A stretch of 37,994 nucleotides of DNA from Streptococcus sp. HSISM1 (GTDB taxonomy: Bacteria > Bacillota > Bacilli > Lactobacillales > Streptococcaceae), in the NCBI RefSeq assembly GCF_000448565.1, contig NZ_CM002128.1, positions 2,168,442-2,206,435 of the forward strand, in the 5' to 3' direction. Shown here piece by piece: positions 29,926 to 37,994 of this stretch. The position numbers and the translations under genes are program-made. The notes under the pieces are model-generated. The model saw only the letters and a list, made by a program, of their open reading frames with translations. It was not told where the DNA came from and did not search any database. Position 1 is the stretch's first letter. Each line of letters starts with the position of its first letter.

Positions 29926-31590
29926 GTGGCTAATATTACTACAAGTTTATTTCAAGAAATGGTTCAAGCGGGGGCTACGCGCTTAAATAAACAAGCGGAA
30001 TATGTAAACTCTTTGAACGTCTTTCCTGTACCAGATGGAGATACAGGAACCAATATGGGAATGACCATCGAAAATGGGGCCAAAGAAGTATCTGACCGTT
30101 CTGCATCAACTGTTGGAGAAGCAGCAGGGATCTTCGCTAAAGGTCTCTTGATGGGTGCGCGTGGGAACTCAGGAGTCATCACTTCTCAATTGTTCCGCGG
30201 ATTTTCTCAAAGTGTCAAAGACAAAGAAGAATTGGATGGAGCAGCACTTGCAGCAGCCTTCCAATCTGGGGTAGAAGTTGCTTATAAAGCTGTTATGAAG
30301 CCGGTTGAAGGAACCATTTTGACGGTTTCTCGTGGGGCAGCTATCGGGGCTAAGAAAAAAGCAGAATCTACCAACGATGCAGTGGAAGTGATGCGTGCCG
30401 CTCTTGAAGGAGCTAAAACTGCTCTTGCGAAGACTCCAGATATGTTGCCAGTCTTGAAAGAAGTTGGCGTGGTAGACTCTGGTGGTCAAGGGTTGGTCTT
30501 CATCTATGAAGGATTCTTGTCAGCCTTGACAGGTGAATTTATTGCTTCTGAAGAGTTCCAAGCAACACCTGCAACCATGTCAGAAATGATCAATGCAGAA
30601 CACCACAAGTCAGTTGCTGGCCATGTGGCTACTGAAGACATCAAGTTTGGTTACTGTACAGAAATCATGGTCGCTTTGAAACAAGGTCCAACCTATGTCA
30701 AAGACTTCGATTACGATGAATTCCGTAACTATTTGAACAACCTTGGGGATTCCCTATTGGTGGTGAATGACGATGAGATTGTCAAAGTTCACGTCCATAC
30801 AGAAGATCCAGGTCTTGTCATGCAAGAAGGTCTTAAGTACGGAAGCTTGGTCAAGGTGAAAGTCGACAACATGCGCAACCAACACGAAGCGCAAGTTGAA
30901 AAAGAAGAACGTCAAGCCAAACCAGTTGAAGAAAAAGAATATGCCATCATCGCAGTAGTTGCTGGTGACGGATTGGCTGATATCTTTAAAGCGCAAGGAG
31001 TTGATTACATCATCTCTGGTGGTCAAACCATGAACCCATCAACAGAAGACTTTGTCAAAGCGGTTGAAGAGTTGAATGCGCGCAACATCATTATCTTGCC
31101 AAACAACAAAAATATCTTGATGGCGGCTCAATCTGCAGCAGAAGTGATTGATCAACCTGCAGCAGTTGTTGAGACCAAGACTATCCCTCAAGGATTGACT
31201 AGTCTTCTTGCCTTTGATGAAAGCAAGTCGATCGAAGAAAACTACGAACGCATGAGCGCTTCATTGGGTGATGTTGCGTCTGGTAGTGTGACAACAGCGG
31301 TTCGCGATACCACTATTGATGGGCTTGAAATCCATGAAAATGATAATCTTGGAATGGTCGATGGCAAAATCGTTGTTTCAAATCCAGATATGATGGAAAC
31401 CTTGGAAGAAACATTCGCTCATATGTTGGATGAAGACAGTGAAATTGTGACCATCTATGTCGGTGAAGACGGCAGTGAGGAGTTGGCAAATGAATTGGCC
31501 CAAGCCCTTGCTGAAAAATACGAAGATGTAGAAGTAGAAATCCACCAAGGTGGCCAACCTGTCTACCCATACTTGTTTAGTGTAGAATAA
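29926..31590 (+). CDS. fakA: Fatty acid kinase catalytic subunit FakA (DAK2/DhaL domain)
   Basis: 554 residues. The N-terminal DhaL domain (about 1-200) has the Mg/ATP motif NVFPVPDGDTGTNMG with D37 and D39, and GARGNSGVITSQLFRG. A middle domain and a C-terminal DegV-like region (about 340-554) follow. FakA phosphorylates exogenous fatty acids bound by FakB (DegV) proteins for use in phospholipids. The start is GTG 29926, two bases after the Asp23-like gene, with GGGAG upstream; a terminator follows the stop. Confidence 0.95.
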   Translation: MANITTSLFQEMVQAGATRLNKQAEYVNSLNVFPVPDGDTGTNMGMTIENGAKEVSDRSASTVGEAAGIFAKGLLMGARGNSGVITSQLFRGFSQSVKDKEELDGAALAAAFQSGVEVAYKAVMKPVEGTILTVSRGAAIGAKKKAESTNDAVEVMRAALEGAKTALAKTPDMLPVLKEVGVVDSGGQGLVFIYEGFLSALTGEFIASEEFQATPATMSEMINAEHHKSVAGHVATEDIKFGYCTEIMVALKQGPTYVKDFDYDEFRNYLNNLGDSLLVVNDDEIVKVHVHTEDPGLVMQEGLKYGSLVKVKVDNMRNQHEAQVEKEERQAKPVEEKEYAIIAVVAGDGLADIFKAQGVDYIISGGQTMNPSTEDFVKAVEELNARNIIILPNNKNILMAAQSAAEVIDQPAAVVETKTIPQGLTSLLAFDESKSIEENYERMSASLGDVASGSVTTAVRDTTIDGLEIHENDNLGMVDGKIVVSNPDMMETLEETFAHMLDEDSEIVTIYVGEDGSEELANELAQALAEKYEDVEVEIHQGGQPVYPYLFSVE

Positions 31591-31598
31591 TTGAACAG

Positions 31599-31622
31599 AA
31601 GGTTCCTTTCGGAACCTTTTTT
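31599..31622 (+). terminator. Rho-independent terminator after fakA
   Basis: AAGGTTCC, TTTC loop, GGAACCTT, then T run. Confidence 0.92.
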
Positions 31623-31813
31623 GTATATAGAAAAACGAGGAGATTCCCTATGAAATCAGCGTGATTCAGAGGGATTGAGACTGAAGTGAACCCTCCACTG
31701 AGGCTTTATTCGTGAGAAAAAGGGGTTTCTGCAAAAAGTCTCAAATTCATCAGTTTTTTATTCAAATTGAAGAGCTTGAAAAGAGGGGGAAATGGTTTGA
31801 GAAGTGGAGTTTT
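31623..31813. other. Gap between fakA and the lipoprotein gene
   Basis: No gene seen. ATGAAATCAGCGT (31650-31662) is identical to 13 bases of hairpin 2 of the 180-bp repeat, so this may hold a decayed repeat. An AGGAG-ATG at this point opens only a four-codon frame. Confidence 0.4.
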
Positions 31814-31842
31814 TAGACAAGAAAGACGCGATATGTTATACT
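31814..31842 (+). promoter_or_regulatory. Promoter of the lipoprotein gene
   Basis: TAGACA (31814-31819), 17-base spacer, TATACT (31837-31842). Confidence 0.6.
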
Positions 31843-31873
31843 GGTATCAGTATGTGAAAGGAGAGTTATAAAA

Positions 31874-32428
31874 ATGAAGAAATTTTTTGTAACCCTTGGG
31901 CTAGCCATTTTGGTATTGACTGGTTGTTCGCAATCCCAAACGAAGAAAACTACAACCGCTAGCTCATCTAGCAGTTTCACTGTTAAAAAAGAAGTAAAAA
32001 ATGAAGAAAAAACCACAACCTTAGTAGGAGATATCAATGGAACAAAACACCGGGATATCATCAAATCTAGGGGAGATAAGGTTGAAAACCTTCGTATCGA
32101 AGTGACAGCTGATCTGCCCCAACAACTTAGAACTATCGCAGCAGAGAAGTCACCTGAAGAGCTCACGGCAGCCATTCAAGCTTTGCTGGAGCAAAATGAA
32201 GACTATAAGAAGCTAAAAACCGTTCCCGGTTTTAGTTTGGAATACACAGTCACACCAGAAAAGAAATTGCTCTCAACCAGTGTGATTGACCTCAACCAAA
32301 TTGATGCCAAGTCTCTAGAAGAAATTTCTTACTTCAAAGATGCTGGTCTCAATGATTTGAAAAACATGAAGGCAGATGCCTTGGTCAAGGCCTTGAAACT
32401 GCATGGCATGAAAGAAGAAGGTCAGTAA
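31874..32428 (+). CDS. Lipoprotein, DUF1307/YehR-like
   Basis: 184 residues. A lipoprotein signal peptide, KKFFVTLGLAILVLTGCSQ, has the lipobox LTGC with the modified Cys at residue 18, then a Thr/Ser linker. The mature part (TTTLVGDINGTKHRDIIKSRGDKVENLRIEVTADLP, ... GFSLEYTVTPEKKLLSTSVIDLNQIDAKSLEEI) resembles DUF1307/YehR-type lipoproteins, which have a solved fold but no known function. Attached to the outer membrane face. AAGGAGAG precedes ATG 31874. Own promoter and terminator. Confidence 0.85.
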   Translation: MKKFFVTLGLAILVLTGCSQSQTKKTTTASSSSSFTVKKEVKNEEKTTTLVGDINGTKHRDIIKSRGDKVENLRIEVTADLPQQLRTIAAEKSPEELTAAIQALLEQNEDYKKLKTVPGFSLEYTVTPEKKLLSTSVIDLNQIDAKSLEEISYFKDAGLNDLKNMKADALVKALKLHGMKEEGQ

Positions 32429-32439
32429 GAAGAATAGAA

Positions 32440-32469
32440 AAAGTCGAGTGAAGTCACTTGGCTTTTTTT
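32440..32469 (+). terminator. Rho-independent terminator after the lipoprotein gene
   Basis: AAGTCGAGTGA pairs with TCACTTGGCTT (with two G-T pairs), then a run of T. Confidence 0.8.
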
Positions 32470-32475
32470 AGTGAC

Positions 32476-32501
32476 TTTTGTCATGTGAGCGAGTGACAAA
32501 A
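32476..32501 (+). promoter_or_regulatory. Inverted-repeat candidate operator of the ABC/two-component operon
   Basis: Perfect inverted repeat TTTTGTCA (32476-32483), 10 bases, TGACAAAA (32494-32501), centred about 53 bases before the likely start point. An activator of the NarL type, such as the regulator encoded at 35658, could bind here. Confidence 0.5.
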
Positions 32502-32529
32502 TTATCTAGTGGCTGTTATTTTCTTTCGC

Positions 32530-32535
32530 TATAAT
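32530..32535 (+). promoter_or_regulatory. -10 box of the ABC/two-component operon
   Basis: Consensus TATAAT. No good -35 sits 16-18 bases upstream, which fits a promoter needing an activator. Confidence 0.6.
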
Positions 32536-32563
32536 ATAGTCAGAAAGTAAGAGGTAAGGAAAA

Positions 32564-32755
32564 ATGAAACAATGGTTCTATAAAGTGTTTACGTTAACAG
32601 TGGTGGGGATGGTCGTCTATTTGATCTTTTCAAAGGATGATAGTCTCTATTACCATTTTCCTTGGGAATTATTTGCTGGGATTGGCATCATGAGCTGGGC
32701 GGTTCAAGAAGGATTGAAAATGATCAAGGCTGTTAAAAAGGAAATGGAGCAATGA
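32564..32755 (+). CDS. Small membrane protein (63 aa), operon gene 1
   Basis: Two hydrophobic segments (VFTLTVVGMVVYLIF and FPWELFAGIGIMSWAVQEG) and a basic tail ending KAVKKEMEQ. AAGGAAA precedes ATG 32564. It is the first gene of a compact operon; its stop overlaps the next start (ATGA). No family recognised. It may be an accessory or sensing partner for the exporter and kinase that follow. Confidence 0.75.
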   Translation: MKQWFYKVFTLTVVGMVVYLIFSKDDSLYYHFPWELFAGIGIMSWAVQEGLKMIKAVKKEMEQ

Positions 32756-32949
32756 AAAAGAAACTTGAAATTGGATTGGTAGATGTTTTGTGTTTGCTCC
32801 TTTGGGCAACTGAGATGATGACGGGCTGGTTTTCTGCCCATTTTCCTAGCTGGTTTTTCCAAACGGTTTGGGGAGTGACCTTGGTCGTCTATGTCATCAT
32901 TCCAGCTGGCCAGATTTGGTTGAAAGGAGAGTCTTATGAGTGTCATTAG
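32752..32949 (+). CDS. Small membrane protein (65 aa), operon gene 2
   Basis: Two hydrophobic segments (GLVDVLCLLLWATEMMTGWF and FFQTVWGVTLVVYVIIPAGQIW). The start overlaps the previous stop by four bases and its end overlaps the ABC ATPase gene by 14, so it is translationally coupled on both sides. No family recognised; similar in size and layout to the preceding protein, so the two may form a pair in the membrane. Confidence 0.75.
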   Translation: MKKKLEIGLVDVLCLLLWATEMMTGWFSAHFPSWFFQTVWGVTLVVYVIIPAGQIWLKGESYECH

Positions 32950-33853
32950 AGTAGAGAACTTGAACAAAAGTATCAAAGGAAAGGTGATCCTAGAAGATCT
33001 TTCTTTCACAGTGGAACGGGGGGATTGTCTGGCCTTGATCGGGCCAAACGGAGCAGGGAAGACAACCTTGATGGATTGCCTCCTAGGAGATAGGAAGGCG
33101 ACTTCTGGGATTATTGAAGTAGAGGGGAAGGCGCCTGGTCATCCTCAGTTAAAGGCTAGTGTGTCCTATCTCCCTCAAGAGAATGCCATCGTTCAAAAGT
33201 TAACCGTGCAGGAACTGATCAACTTCTTTCGCTCTATTTATCCCCACCCCTTAACAGGGGAAGAAATTGATGATTTATTACGTTTTAGCTCAGAACAAAA
33301 GAAACAATTGGCTAGTAAGTTGTCTGGTGGTCAAAAGCGCCTCTTATCCTTTGTTCTAACCTTGATTGGTCGTCCTAGCTTACTTTTCTTAGATGAGCCG
33401 ACTGCGGGAATGGATACTTCCACTCGCCAACGCTTCTGGGAGATTGTTGGGCATTTAAAGGAAGAAGGTGTGACCATTGTCTATTCTTCGCATTACATCG
33501 AGGAAGTAGAGCACACGGCAGATCGAATTTTGGTCTTGCATCAGGGGCATTTGCTTCGGGATACGACACCTCTCGCTATGAGAAGCGAAGAGGTAGAAAA
33601 ACATTTCACCCTGCCCTTGCGCTACCAAGCTCTAGTGGCAGAAATGGAAGACATTGGTGAAGTGGTCGCTAAACCCGATGCCCTTCAGGTTGTGACAGGC
33701 GATGCCAATCGTTTGTGGAGGCGATTGCAGGAAGAAGGGTGTTCGATCCAAGAGATCGAGGTGACCAATCGAAGTTTATTGGATTCTATTTTTGAAAATA
33801 CAAAGGAAGTAGGTAGAGAAGATGAAACGCATGAAAGCTCTCGGCGTGGTTGA
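32936..33853 (+). CDS. ABC transporter ATP-binding protein (TCS-linked exporter)
   Basis: 305 residues. Walker A GPNGAGKTT, Q-loop YLPQENAI, signature LSGGQKR, Walker B SLLFLDEPTAGMD, switch His in YSSHYIEEVEH. It powers the permease encoded next; the genes overlap by 32 bases. AAAGGAGAG precedes ATG 32936. Exporters of this class beside DesK/NarL-type two-component systems often deal with membrane-active antibiotics or lipids; the arrangement resembles pneumococcal TCS11 as I recall it. Confidence 0.92.
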   Translation: MSVIRVENLNKSIKGKVILEDLSFTVERGDCLALIGPNGAGKTTLMDCLLGDRKATSGIIEVEGKAPGHPQLKASVSYLPQENAIVQKLTVQELINFFRSIYPHPLTGEEIDDLLRFSSEQKKQLASKLSGGQKRLLSFVLTLIGRPSLLFLDEPTAGMDTSTRQRFWEIVGHLKEEGVTIVYSSHYIEEVEHTADRILVLHQGHLLRDTTPLAMRSEEVEKHFTLPLRYQALVAEMEDIGEVVAKPDALQVVTGDANRLWRRLQEEGCSIQEIEVTNRSLLDSIFENTKEVGREDETHESSRRG

Positions 33854-34562
33854 GTGGCATTTGACTAGACGCCAAGCCATTTATTACTTGTTATCAATTG
33901 GGATGCCAACGGCCTTTTATCTCTTCTTTTCAGGGATGTACCAGGAAACACCAGGAGCACCTGCTCACTTTATGAGGGATTATCTCCTTTCTATGACGGC
34001 ATTTTCTATGATGTCTACGGCTATCTTTTCTTTTCCAACCGTTCTTGAAACCGATCGACTCAATAATTGGCAAAAAGTCTTGCGCCATACCCCCGTATCT
34101 ATGGTAGAATATTATCTAATAAAGGTTGTGGGTCTCTTTGTCGATTTTCTCCTATCGATTGGAGTTGTCTTTACCGTAGGCCATGTGGTGCGGCATGTGA
34201 ATATGCCCCTGCAGGATTGGATCTTAGGAGCCTTCCTTCTCATCCTAGGAAGCCTAGCGTTTGTGGCTCTCGGTCTGGTCTTGACCCTGCTTCCTTCTAG
34301 TCAATTGATGTCTGTTGTAGGTAATCTCCTTTACATGGGACTGGCTGTCATGGGAGGGCTATGGATGCCGATTAGTCTCTTTCCAGAATGGATGCAAGCC
34401 ATCGGCAAATGCTTACCAACCTATCAATTGATGGAACTGATTAAGACCTTTTTAAACAAGGGACAGGTTAATGTCTTTGCGAGTGTCTATTTAACCTTGT
34501 TTACCCTGGTCTTGTTTGCCCTTGTTATCATCTATCGTCGTCATTCTGAGGTTCGTTCATGA
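33822..34562 (+). CDS. ABC-2 type permease
   Basis: 246 residues, six membrane segments: QAIYYLLSIGMPTAFYLFFSG, LLSMTAFSMMSTAIFSFP, VVGLFVDFLLSIGVVFTVGHV, ILGAFLLILGSLAFVALGLVLTLLP, VGNLLYMGLAVMGGLWMPISLFPEW and a C-terminal one. The PEWMQAIGKCLPTYQ motif is typical of ABC-2 exporters. It overlaps the ATPase gene by 32 bases and the kinase gene by four, so all are co-translated. ATG 33822 or 33831 are both possible starts. Confidence 0.9.
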   Translation: MKRMKALGVVEWHLTRRQAIYYLLSIGMPTAFYLFFSGMYQETPGAPAHFMRDYLLSMTAFSMMSTAIFSFPTVLETDRLNNWQKVLRHTPVSMVEYYLIKVVGLFVDFLLSIGVVFTVGHVVRHVNMPLQDWILGAFLLILGSLAFVALGLVLTLLPSSQLMSVVGNLLYMGLAVMGGLWMPISLFPEWMQAIGKCLPTYQLMELIKTFLNKGQVNVFASVYLTLFTLVLFALVIIYRRHSEVRS

Positions 34563-35656
34563 TTGAAAAACTCAAACATATTCACCATATGTTTTACGTA
34601 GGCTTAATCTTTATGGCCTTTCCCTTTGCTTCTATTTTCTTAGGGCAGATTCCCTGGTGGCATTTCTTTTTAGCCATCTTCTTTATGATAAGCTATCTAG
34701 GAATCCTCATTACTGAAAATAAGAAACTGACCTGGCTTTTTTGGATTTATCTTCTACTTTATATTGCAGGAAATACCTTTTTTGTTGGAACTAGCTTTTG
34801 TTGGTTTTACTATTATCTGAGCAATATTTTGCTCTATCGTTTAGGGATTCGCGATTTTCGCTCGCCCTTTCTTTGGACGGCTGTTGGATCACTACTGATC
34901 CTTTTTGGAGCCCTGTTATTTAATAGGGAGATGAGAGAAAATGATTGGCTTTTTGTACTGATCATCTGCTTGTTCATCGCGATTATGACCTATAGTATGG
35001 CCCGGGCTGAGATGATGGAAGAGTTGAAAGCTGACCATGCCAAGCAAAATGCCCAGATCAATCTCTTGCTGGCAGAAAACGAGCGCCATCGGATTGGCCG
35101 TGATCTGCATGACAGTCTAGGACACACCTTTGCCATGCTCAGTGTCAAGGCGGACCTAGCTGATCAATTCTTGGCATTGGGTCAGGTTGAGAAGGCCCAG
35201 GAGCAGGTGCAAGAGATTCAAGCCATCAGTCAAGAGTCCATGCACCAAGTCCGTGAGATTGTGGAGAATTTGAAGCAGCGAACCCTGGCAAGAGAGCTAG
35301 AAACCGTCAAGCAAATGCTGGAAGTAGCTCAAATCAAAGTGGAGATTCAGAACGAGCTTGATACAGCCAGCATCTCGCCGATCCTAGAATCTGCTCTAGC
35401 CATGGTGTCTCTGGAATTAGCCACCAATATGATCAAACATGCCAAAGCGACACAGGCCCTTCTCTTTTATCGCTCTACCGAGACAGGAGTGGAAATGGTC
35501 GCAGAAGACAATGGCATCGGCTTTGCCACAGTCTCCGATAAGGATCTGCACTCGATCCGCGAACGGATTGCCTTATTGGGAGGAGAGCTAGAGATCAGTT
35601 GTCGTCACAAGCCGACCCGGATAGAAATACGGATCCCCTATCAAGAAAGGAAATAA
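34559..35656 (+). CDS. Sensor histidine kinase, DesK/NarX (HisKA_3) type
   Basis: 365 residues. About five or six N-terminal membrane segments with almost no extracellular domain, a coiled coil ([27 protein letters not shown]), the HisKA_3 dimerisation domain with phospho-acceptor H184 in [11 protein letters not shown], and a C-terminal ATPase with [11 protein letters not shown] (N box) and AEDNGIGFA (G1). The short loops suggest it senses the membrane or the exporter itself. ATG 34559 overlaps the permease stop by four bases. Its partner is encoded one base after it. Confidence 0.93.
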   Translation: MIEKLKHIHHMFYVGLIFMAFPFASIFLGQIPWWHFFLAIFFMISYLGILITENKKLTWLFWIYLLLYIAGNTFFVGTSFCWFYYYLSNILLYRLGIRDFRSPFLWTAVGSLLILFGALLFNREMRENDWLFVLIICLFIAIMTYSMARAEMMEELKADHAKQNAQINLLLAENERHRIGRDLHDSLGHTFAMLSVKADLADQFLALGQVEKAQEQVQEIQAISQESMHQVREIVENLKQRTLARELETVKQMLEVAQIKVEIQNELDTASISPILESALAMVSLELATNMIKHAKATQALLFYRSTETGVEMVAEDNGIGFATVSDKDLHSIRERIALLGGELEISCRHKPTRIEIRIPYQERK

Positions 35657-35657
35657 G

Positions 35658-36257
35658 ATGCGCTTATTAGTTGCAGAAGACCAAAGTATGTTGCGAGATG
35701 CTCTCTGCCAGCTCTTACTTTTGCAAGAGGATGTAGAAGATGTCTTGCAGGCTGGCGATGGGCAAGAAGCTATTCGCTTACTAGAAACCCATCCAGTTGA
35801 TATTGCTATCTTAGATATTGAAATGCCCATCAAAACAGGACTAGAAGTGTTGGAATGGGCCAAACGTCAACGACCTCAACTCAAGGTTGTCATCGTTACC
35901 ACCTTTAAACGACCAGGCTATTTTGAACGGGCCCTCAAGGCCGGAGTCGATGCCTATGTCTTAAAAGAACGTCGCATTACAGATTTGATGGCGACTCTTC
36001 ATGCAGTTTTAGCAGGGCAAAAAGAATATTCACCAGAATTAATGGAAGGAATCTTGACCCATCCCAATCCTCTAAGCCCTCAGGAGCAAGCGGTCCTAAA
36101 AGAAGTCGCTAAAGGGGCTTCTAACCAAGAAATTGCCGATCGCTTATTTCTTTCAAACGGAACCATCCGTAATTACATGTCGGCTATTTTGACCAAGTTG
36201 GATGCGGAAAATCGGACGGAGGCAGCAAGGATTGCCCAAGAAAAGGGTTGGTTATAA
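35658..36257 (+). CDS. Response regulator, NarL/LuxR type
   Basis: 199 residues. The receiver domain has the acidic pair E7/D8, phospho-acceptor D53 (AILDIEMP), T in VIVTTF and K in YVLKE. The LuxR-type helix-turn-helix lies at 138-199 ([60 protein letters not shown]). It probably controls the operon it belongs to, through the inverted repeat at 32476. AGAAAGGAA precedes ATG 35658, one base after the kinase. Confidence 0.94.
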   Translation: MRLLVAEDQSMLRDALCQLLLLQEDVEDVLQAGDGQEAIRLLETHPVDIAILDIEMPIKTGLEVLEWAKRQRPQLKVVIVTTFKRPGYFERALKAGVDAYVLKERRITDLMATLHAVLAGQKEYSPELMEGILTHPNPLSPQEQAVLKEVAKGASNQEIADRLFLSNGTIRNYMSAILTKLDAENRTEAARIAQEKGWL

Positions 36258-36262
36258 GGAAG

Positions 36263-36295
36263 AAAAGTTTCTAGGATTTCCTAGGGACTTTTTTT
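36263..36295 (+). terminator. Rho-independent terminator of the ABC/two-component operon
   Basis: AAAAGT-TT-CTAGG, loop, CCTAG-GG-ACTTTT and further T. Confidence 0.85.
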
Positions 36296-36346
36296 CTGAT
36301 AGACCTAGCATTTTTAGAAAAACTCTCATTATTCGGATTTGGATAG

Positions 36347-36361
36347 AAAATTCAGAAAATT
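36347..36361 (+). promoter_or_regulatory. CodY box 1 upstream of ilvB
   Basis: AAAATTCAGAAAATT matches the CodY consensus AATTTTCWGAAAATT at 13 of 15 positions. Located just before the -35. Confidence 0.7.
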
Positions 36362-36373
36362 TACTATTTTTCC

Positions 36374-36401
36374 TTGAAATATTTTCTAAAAATGGTATGA
36401 T
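36374..36401 (+). promoter_or_regulatory. ilvB promoter with second CodY-like box
   Basis: TTGAAA (36374-36379), 16-base spacer, TATGAT (36396-36401). The spacer holds a weaker CodY-like box (36380-36394), 12 of 15 matches. CodY, activated by branched-chain amino acids, would block this promoter. Confidence 0.65.
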
Positions 36402-36445
36402 AGTAGCATGCTAATTTGATATACAAAGTACTGGAAAGGAGAGAC

Positions 36446-37994
36446 ATGGAGAAAATTACCTTAGAAACTGCAAAAACCGGTTCAGAGCTCGTTCTTGAAA
36501 CCCTGCGTGATTTGGGCATTGACACGATTTTTGGTTATCCTGGTGGAGCGGTTTTGCCCTTATACGATGCCATCTATAGCTTTGAGGGTATCCAGCATAT
36601 CTTGGGTCGTCATGAACAAGGATGCTTGCATGAGGCTGAAGGCTACGCCAAATCAACTGGAAAGCTGGGTATCGCAGTCGTCACTAGCGGACCGGGGGCT
36701 ACAAATGCCATTACAGGGATTGCAGATGCCATGAGCGATAGCGTTCCCTTATTAGTCTTCACTGGTCAAGTCAATCGTGCTGGGATCGGGAAAGACGCCT
36801 TTCAAGAAGCGGATATCGTGGGAATTACCATGCCCATCACCAAGTACAACTATCAAGTACGTGAGACGGCAGATATTCCGCGAATTATCACCGAAGCTGT
36901 CCATATTGCGACGACCGGCCGTCCTGGTCCGGTGGTGATTGACCTTCCAAAGGATGTGTCTGCTTTGGAGACAGATTTCATCTATGAACCAAGTGTGAAG
37001 CTTCCAAGCTACCAGCCTACCATTGAACCCAATGAATTGCAGATCAAAAAGATTTTGAAGCAATTGAGTAAGGCTAAAAAACCAGTTCTTCTTGCTGGTG
37101 GTGGGGTGAGTTACGCTGGAGCTGCAAAAGAGTTGATTGCTCTAGCAGAGCGCTATCAGATTCCAGTAGTGACCAGTCTGTTAGGTCAAGGAACGATTGC
37201 GACCAGTCATCCTCTTTTCCTAGGGATGGGAGGGATGCACGGATCCTTCGCGGCTAATATCGCCATGACAGAGACGGATTTCATGATCAGTGTTGGTTGT
37301 CGATTTGATGACCGTTTGACAGGGAATCCAAAGACTTTCGCTAAAAATGCTAAGGTTGCCCATATCGACATTGATCCTGCAGAGATTGGTAAGGTCATTG
37401 CTGTCGACATTCCTGTTGTTGGCGATGCAAAGAAAGCCTTGCAACAATTGCTAGCAGAGCCAACGGTTCATAACAACACAGAAAAATGGATCGAAAAGGT
37501 GACCCAAGATAAGAACCGGGTTCGTTCATACGACAAGAAAGAACGGGTTGTGCAACCACAAGCTGTGATCGAACGCATCGGAGAGTTGACCAAGGGGGAC
37601 GCTATTGTCGTCACAGACGTTGGACAACACCAAATGTGGGCAGCTCAATACTATCCTTACCAAAATGAGCGCCAATTGGTGACATCTGGTGGTCTAGGAA
37701 CGATGGGATTCGGTGTTCCTGCAGCTATCGGAGCGAAAATTGCCAATCCAGATAAAGAAGTTGTTCTCTTTGTCGGAGATGGTGGTTTCCAAATGACCAA
37801 TCAAGAATTGGCAATCTTAAATATTTATAAGGTTCCGATCAAGGTCGTTATGCTCAACAACCACTCGCTTGGAATGGTCCGTCAATGGCAAGAAGCCTTC
37901 TATGATGGTCGGACGTCAGAGTCAGTCTTTGATAGCCTTCCAGATTTCCAATTGATGGCGCAAGCTTACGGGATCAAGAATTATAAATTTGATA
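36446..37994 (+). CDS. ilvB: Acetolactate synthase large subunit (3' end beyond the window)
   Basis: 516 residues visible, no stop before the window ends. Thiamine-diphosphate enzyme of the first common step of valine/leucine/isoleucine synthesis. N-terminal PYR domain FGYPGGAVLPLYDAI with the catalytic Glu in GRHEQGC and VTSGPGATNAITGIADA; the FAD/central domain follows; the C-terminal PP domain has VGDGGFQMTNQELAI...NNHSLGMVRQWQ, the Mg/ThDP motif. GGAAAGGAGAG precedes ATG 36446. CodY boxes upstream fit repression when branched-chain amino acids are plentiful. ilvN and ilvC usually follow in streptococci. Confidence 0.96.
   Translation, partial: MEKITLETAKTGSELVLETLRDLGIDTIFGYPGGAVLPLYDAIYSFEGIQHILGRHEQGCLHEAEGYAKSTGKLGIAVVTSGPGATNAITGIADAMSDSVPLLVFTGQVNRAGIGKDAFQEADIVGITMPITKYNYQVRETADIPRIITEAVHIATTGRPGPVVIDLPKDVSALETDFIYEPSVKLPSYQPTIEPNELQIKKILKQLSKAKKPVLLAGGGVSYAGAAKELIALAERYQIPVVTSLLGQGTIATSHPLFLGMGGMHGSFAANIAMTETDFMISVGCRFDDRLTGNPKTFAKNAKVAHIDIDPAEIGKVIAVDIPVVGDAKKALQQLLAEPTVHNNTEKWIEKVTQDKNRVRSYDKKERVVQPQAVIERIGELTKGDAIVVTDVGQHQMWAAQYYPYQNERQLVTSGGLGTMGFGVPAAIGAKIANPDKEVVLFVGDGGFQMTNQELAILNIYKVPIKVVMLNNHSLGMVRQWQEAFYDGRTSESVFDSLPDFQLMAQAYGIKNYKFD

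Overview
The window is a low-GC Firmicute chromosome fragment, almost certainly a Streptococcus of the mitis/sanguinis group. The evidence is an hrcA-grpE-dnaK-dnaJ locus with CIRCE operators, a cell-wall-anchored StrH-type hexosaminidase with two GH20 domains and LPETG, a TTG-started rpoE, rpmB-asp23-fakA, CodY-type boxes before ilvB and BOX-like intergenic elements. The overall look suggests S. parasanguinis or a close relative, but species is a guess. Every supported gene lies on the + strand.

Layout. 1-6.8 kb: the 3' end of a VanY/LdcB-type carboxypeptidase, then the HrcA-controlled chaperone locus (hrcA, grpE, dnaK, a DJ-1-like gene, dnaJ), with palindromic elements in three of its gaps. 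6.8-10.5 kb: strH with a promoter and cre-like site. 10.7-13.3 kb: truA, a ThiD/PdxK-type kinase, an ECF transporter S component and a DUF436 gene as one tight operon. 13.3-18.4 kb: tig, rpoE, a B3/B4-domain gene and pyrG, the last behind a CTP-responsive attenuation leader. 18.6-29 kb: a more accessory stretch holding tRNA-Leu(AAG), fba, a hydrolase, an AT-rich histidine phosphatase, three small unrecognised (immunity-like) genes, an ABC-2 exporter, a GNAT, tRNA-Thr(CGT) and a LytTR/LiaF-like regulatory module. 29-31.6 kb: rpmB, asp23-like, fakA. 31.8-36.3 kb: a DUF1307-type lipoprotein, then a six-gene operon of two tiny membrane proteins, an ABC exporter and a DesK-type/NarL-type two-component system. 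36.3 kb to the end: CodY-box promoter and the 5' part of ilvB.

Main points of interest: (i) five copies (four near-identical, one divergent) of a ~180-bp three-hairpin element with inverted ends, each just behind a stop codon and in both orientations, plus two probable remnants; (ii) five genes between 18.8 and 29 kb each broken by what looks like a single missing base, four of them in A or T runs, while core genes are intact; (iii) a 9-12-9 direct repeat typical of LytTR regulators just upstream of a LiaF-like membrane gene, with a LytTR gene next door; (iv) an inverted-repeat candidate operator upstream of the two-component/ABC operon; (v) a repeat-rich dnaJ leader with alternative pairings and no visible ribosome binding site. 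Nothing clearly amounts to a new defence or mobile system. The LytTR/LiaF-like module and the small-protein cluster are the best leads.
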